Source: JANPGR01 sp031424015
Lineage (GTDB): Bacteria > Patescibacteriota > Minisyncoccia > Phycocordibacterales > UBA1006
Assembly (NCBI GenBank): GCA_031424015.1
Contig: JANPGR010000002.1
Location: forward strand, 1-6,990
Length of the DNA stretch: 6,990 bases
Direction of reading: 5' to 3'
In this document: positions 5,600 to 6,990 of the stretch, in pieces
How the letters are laid out: every line of letters begins with the position of its first letter
How positions within the stretch are numbered: the stretch's first letter is position 1
Notes under the pieces: generated by a model
Seen by the model: the letters and a program-made list of their open reading frames with translations, nothing else
Database searches by the model: none
What the model was told of the DNA's origin: nothing
Position numbers and translations under genes: made by a program

Positions 5600-5629
5600 A
5601 AAACCTTTACAGTAATTGGTTTGACACGC

Positions 5630-5675
5630 GACGACGTAGTCGTCTTCCCAGGCTCGACCTGGGATCCATTACGAC
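5630..5675. repeat. Palindromic intergenic repeat B
   Basis: GTCGT (5639-5643) pairs with ACGAC (5671-5675) around a perfect 7-bp hairpin TCCCAGG-CTCGA-CCTGGGA (5646-5664). GTCGTC can alternatively pair with GACGAC just upstream (5630-5635). It shares GTCGTCTTCCCAGG and GGGATCCATT with repeat A, in the same orientation, 200 bp downstream. Confidence 0.65.
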
Positions 5676-5712
5676 AGTATATATTGTGGAATAAACACTT
5701 CTACACAATAAC

Positions 5713-5760
5713 AAAAAGCCAAATGCTTTATATAGAATACTACTATATAGAACATTTGGC
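5713..5760 (-). terminator. Intrinsic terminator of the secreted-protein gene
   Basis: An 18-bp inverted repeat (5718-5735 with 5743-5760; outer GCCAAATG/CATTTGGC, inner TATATAG/CTATATA, with two non-Watson-Crick positions) has a 7-nt loop. On the minus strand it is followed by TTTTTGTTATT, a good T-run. It lies 13 bp beyond the stop codon of the gene at 5774. Confidence 0.8.
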
Positions 5761-5773
5761 CTTTCAAAACCAA

Positions 5774-6193
5774 TTAATAATCAAGCTTAATCTCTGTCCC
5801 TTTAGAGGTCTTTAGCCAAATAAATAATAACCCGTTTTTGTACTCTGACCTACTGCCAATAAAAGGATCATTTTCAAATGCAAGACTTTCTAAAAAATTT
5901 TTGAATTCGACAGCTTTATTATTAAATACAAATCTTACCCCCTTCTCGGTCCTGGTTGGGATTGTACCCTCTTTATACCAGCCTTGAAGTAAAGTGCCCG
6001 TAATTTGCCCTTTGGAAGGTCGCTCAAATGAGCGATTACCTTCCCAGAAAATGACTTTTTTGGCAGGGTCGGTGTCACTCCAGTTAGACTGAAGCAAATC
6101 AACTGTTTTGTGGGCAAGTGTTTTTTGTGCAGAGGCTACAGTAGTAGCCATCGATGCACAAAAAATCAGAATCAGTATTACTACTTTTTTCAT
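5774..6193 (-). CDS. Secreted protein of unknown function
   Basis: This encodes 139 residues with a clear Sec signal peptide: KK, then a hydrophobic core at about 4-15, and an A20-S21-A22 cleavage site before Q23. C12 is not in a lipobox (IFCA), so it is not expected to be a lipoprotein. The mature part of about 117 residues is rich in aromatic and basic residues. Alternating hydrophobic stretches (ITGTLLQGWY, KGVRFVFN, GLLFIWLKTSKGTEIKLDY) suggest a small beta-rich fold. I do not recognise the family. The gene is AT-richer than uvrC and the gene at 6288, which might mean recent acquisition or weak constraint. No Shine-Dalgarno sequence precedes the ATG at 6193, and the upstream T/A-rich stretch offers only a poor -10 (TTTAAT). 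It has its own terminator, so it is probably a single-gene unit. Confidence 0.8.
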   Translation of the reverse strand: MKKVVILILIFCASMATTVASAQKTLAHKTVDLLQSNWSDTDPAKKVIFWEGNRSFERPSKGQITGTLLQGWYKEGTIPTRTEKGVRFVFNNKAVEFKNFLESLAFENDPFIGSRSEYKNGLLFIWLKTSKGTEIKLDY

Positions 6194-6250
6194 TGAATTG
6201 TTTTTTAAAAAATTAAAGAATGACTCTCATCCTACCCCCTCCACCCCTGC

Positions 6251-6279
6251 TTGTCAAGTACCCTGTTTTGCTGTACACT
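6251..6279 (+). promoter_or_regulatory. Promoter giving a leaderless mRNA for the PaaX/Cas2-like gene
   Basis: TTGTCA (6251-6256) and TACACT (6274-6279) are separated by exactly 17 bp. The transcription start expected near 6286 is 2 nt before the ATG at 6288, so the mRNA would be effectively leaderless. The 8-nt gap between -10 and ATG equals that of the gene at 1649. Confidence 0.7.
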
Positions 6280-6287
6280 AGACACCT

Positions 6288-6851
6288 ATGACCCGCCAAA
6301 ACATCCAAACGACCATTATGCGCCTAGTATCTATGGCAAAATCGATCCCCGAATCCGAACTGATCGAACAGGTCACCCGTGCGCTGGAATCCGTCGACAC
6401 AACCGAACGCAAGGTAAAGCCAGAATACGTGATCAAACGCACTCTAAAGAGACTCGAGGAATCCGGATCCGTCCACAAAATCTCGACAGACGACGCTCCT
6501 GATATCATATCTCTGACTGGTGCAGGTAATGGCAAACTCCACCGAGCCAATGTCACCCACTCTGCATCAGTCCAACCGACCGAATGGGACGGTAAATGGC
6601 GTATGGTGATCCTGGATTTTGAATCCGAAGACAAAAAGGCGCGCGATGCGGTCAGGTATATGTTGAAAAAGGCAAATTTCCTCTGTCTCAAACAGAGCAT
6701 TTGGATTACCCCTCACCCGCTCAATGGATTTGTGAGCGAGATGAAATATCATATGAAACTCACCAGCGAGGTGCTGTTTGTCGTGGCAGAATCCCTGGAC
6801 ACTGAAGTGGATGCAGAGGTGCGAGAATATTTTGGAATAGAAGTAGTGTAG
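6288..6851 (+). CDS. PaaX-like regulator with Cas2-like central domain
   Basis: This encodes 187 residues. The N-terminal part (about 1-80) looks like a winged helix: an EYVIKRTLKRLEESGSV recognition-helix-like segment and an ISLTGAG turn. Residues about 100-170 match the central PaaX domain, which has a Cas2-like ferredoxin fold: WDGKWRMVILDF (W100, W104, D110), KKARDAVRYMLKKANF, LKQSIWITPHP, then a helix and EVLFVVAESL. PaaX proper is a repressor of phenylacetate catabolism and is longer (about 300 residues), so this is a short relative. Such proteins are common in Candidate Phyla Radiation genomes and are often labelled Cas2, but no repeat array or other cas gene is present here. Its target is unknown; a transcriptional regulator or a nucleic-acid-binding or nuclease role is possible. 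The promoter position supports this start over later in-frame ATGs. Confidence 0.82.
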   Translation: MTRQNIQTTIMRLVSMAKSIPESELIEQVTRALESVDTTERKVKPEYVIKRTLKRLEESGSVHKISTDDAPDIISLTGAGNGKLHRANVTHSASVQPTEWDGKWRMVILDFESEDKKARDAVRYMLKKANFLCLKQSIWITPHPLNGFVSEMKYHMKLTSEVLFVVAESLDTEVDAEVREYFGIEVV

Positions 6852-6990
6852 ATTAGAGTGTATTTCTGAGTTATGTTTTGGTGGGGTGTTTTTGTGGGGG
6901 GAAAAAGGGGCACAAAATATATAAAAAAAAATGTTTAATAAAAAAAAAAATTCAGTTTTTTTTTTTTAAAATTTTATTAATAATTTGAAT
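6852..6990. other. Low-complexity contig end, probably artefactual in part
   Basis: After the stop codon the sequence turns G-rich (TGGGGTG, GGGGGG, AAAAAGGGG). From about 6915 it is almost only A and T, with runs such as A9, A11 and T14. This is unlike any other intergenic stretch in the window. It has no gene, no clear terminator hairpin and no identifiable repeat, and is best treated as a doubtful assembly end. Confidence 0.55.

Noticed and set aside
5621..5649. Consensus -35 TTGACA at 5621 as a plus-strand promoter
   Set aside because: No acceptable -10 lies 15-19 bp downstream, and no gene follows on that strand until 6288.
2106..5675. CRISPR array
   Set aside because: The repeats are long, structured and hundreds of bases apart with genes between them; there are no short identical repeats with regular spacers.
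5492..5815. Plus-strand ORF of 107 residues
   Set aside because: It runs through palindromic repeats, the terminator hairpin and the end of the secreted-protein gene, and has no domain features.

Overview
The window looks like the end of a contig from a small-genome, uncultured bacterium, most plausibly a member of the Candidate Phyla Radiation (Patescibacteria, Parcubacteria-like). The basis is inference from gene content: a membrane-anchored SIMPL-domain protein, a small membrane-anchored Excalibur protein, a stripped-down UvrC, a PaaX/Cas2-like small regulator, mostly single-gene transcription units, and almost no Shine-Dalgarno sequences. The genes read with standard stop codons, so there is no sign of UGA recoding.

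Layout. 97-1605 (+) encodes a two-domain ABC-F ATPase. 1649-2017 (+) encodes a small two-helix membrane protein behind a promoter that would give a leaderless mRNA. 2018-2492 is intergenic, with a GGCTCCGCC hairpin, the first copy of a structured repeat and a segment flanked by short direct repeats. 2493-2885 (+) encodes an Excalibur protein and ends in a strong terminator. A second structured repeat follows, then the SIMPL-domain gene (3104-3874, -), a third structured repeat, and a cysteine-free UvrC without a helix-hairpin-helix tail (4102-5349, -). 5378-5773 holds no gene: it carries two palindromic repeats around a possible decayed fourth copy of the structured element, and a terminator for the next gene. 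5774-6193 (-) encodes an unrecognised secreted protein. 6288-6851 (+) encodes a PaaX/Cas2-like protein. The last 130 or so bases are low-complexity and look like a contig-end artefact.

The main discovery candidate is the family of three 131-144 nt intergenic elements at 2106-2236, 2954-3087 and 3930-4073. All lie in the same orientation and share fixed single-stranded motifs (AAAACCTATC; GATGA-3nt-CCRTGA-3nt-GTGTTTT; GGT). Their helices differ in sequence but stay paired, including an outer stem of 13-20 bp, an inner stem of 8-9 bp and a 3-bp hairpin. Compensatory changes are visible in every helix. That is the signature of a structured RNA, or of a DNA element that works as a folded single strand. 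I do not recognise it as a known riboswitch or ribozyme. The genes themselves appear to be independent housekeeping or envelope functions; I see no operon that links them.
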